The notes beneath the pieces were generated by a model, which was given only the letters and a program-made list of their open reading frames with translations, did no database searches and was not told the DNA's origin. A stretch of DNA of 64,000 bases from NCBI GenBank assembly GCA_006383075.2, contig SMNH02000003.1, forward strand, positions 98,425 through 162,424, given 5' to 3'. The position numbers and the translations under genes are program-made. Below, one piece after another: positions 63,922 to 64,000 of the stretch. The DNA is from Kordia sp. TARA_039_SRF (GTDB lineage: Bacteria > Bacteroidota > Bacteroidia > Flavobacteriales > Flavobacteriaceae). Position 1 is the first letter of the stretch; each line of letters starts with the position of its first letter.

Positions 63922-64000
63922 ATGTATACAGATCCAATAGCGGATTACTTAACAAGAATCAGAAACGCTAGTAGAGCGGGACACAGAGTTGTCGAGATTC
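63922..64000 (+). CDS. rpsH: 30S ribosomal protein S8, N-terminal part (runs off window)
   Basis: Only the first 26 codons are visible. They read MYTDPIADYLTRIRNASRAG, then HRVVEI, the standard S8 N-terminus, where YLTRIRNA contacts 16S rRNA. S8 normally represses the spc operon by binding its mRNA. The start lies 60 bases after rpsN behind a UUCG-capped hairpin. Confidence 0.95.
   Translation, partial: MYTDPIADYLTRIRNASRAGHRVVEI

Overview
The window comes from a low-GC marine-type member of the Bacteroidota, most likely family Flavobacteriaceae. The evidence is two SusC/SusD pairs, C-terminal type IX secretion (T9SS) sorting domains, lipoprotein signals of the form SC-acidic, the Bacteroidota promoter form TTTG-N19-TAnnTTTG, and almost no Shine-Dalgarno sequences. 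A Kordia-like genus is my guess and cannot be fixed from the sequence alone. I saw no tRNA, rRNA, CRISPR array, insertion sequence or prophage gene.

Layout. 1-3.4 kb: the end of adk, a DUF3050 gene, obgE, a small secreted protein and a peptidase E. 3.4-4.65 kb: a small T9SS cargo gene flanked by near-identical direct copies of a dispersed intergenic repeat. 4.65-20.1 kb: two giant alpha-2-macroglobulin (A2M) paralogues, each divergent from a small secreted-protein gene. The first carries an embedded SusC-type carboxypeptidase-like plus TonB-plug module at the position of the bait region. 20-24.4 kb: DUF3137/LemA, a clan GH-A glycoside hydrolase and small membrane proteins. 24.6-37.5 kb: housekeeping and outer-membrane genes (mpl, a paiB-like gene, DUF1569, radC, a deacetylase-like gene, a YjjG-like HAD gene, DUF5723, rarA, rhomboid, rlmB). 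37.5-51.8 kb: two SusCD uptake operons with accessory lipoproteins, separated by a decayed secreted arylsulfotransferase-like pseudogene. 52.1-53.8 kb: an Omp85/BamA-TamA-like protein. 53.9-64 kb: the str-S10-spc ribosomal protein cluster, rpsL to the start of rpsH.

How the genes fit together. Much of the window concerns the cell envelope: nutrient import across the outer membrane (SusCD), beta-barrel assembly (Omp85-like), cell-wall peptide recycling (mpl) and likely periplasmic protease trapping (the A2M pair). The best candidate for something undescribed is the A2M protein whose bait position holds a copy of the N-terminal module of a TonB-dependent transporter. The next most interesting signals are (i) a six-copy intergenic repeat whose outer arms are conserved while the inner hairpin changes sequence but stays self-complementary, (ii) paired hairpins at the same place inside the signal-peptide codons of both susC genes, together with a shared 50-base leader, and (iii) a strong intrinsic terminator inside the ribosomal protein cluster between rpsJ and rplC.
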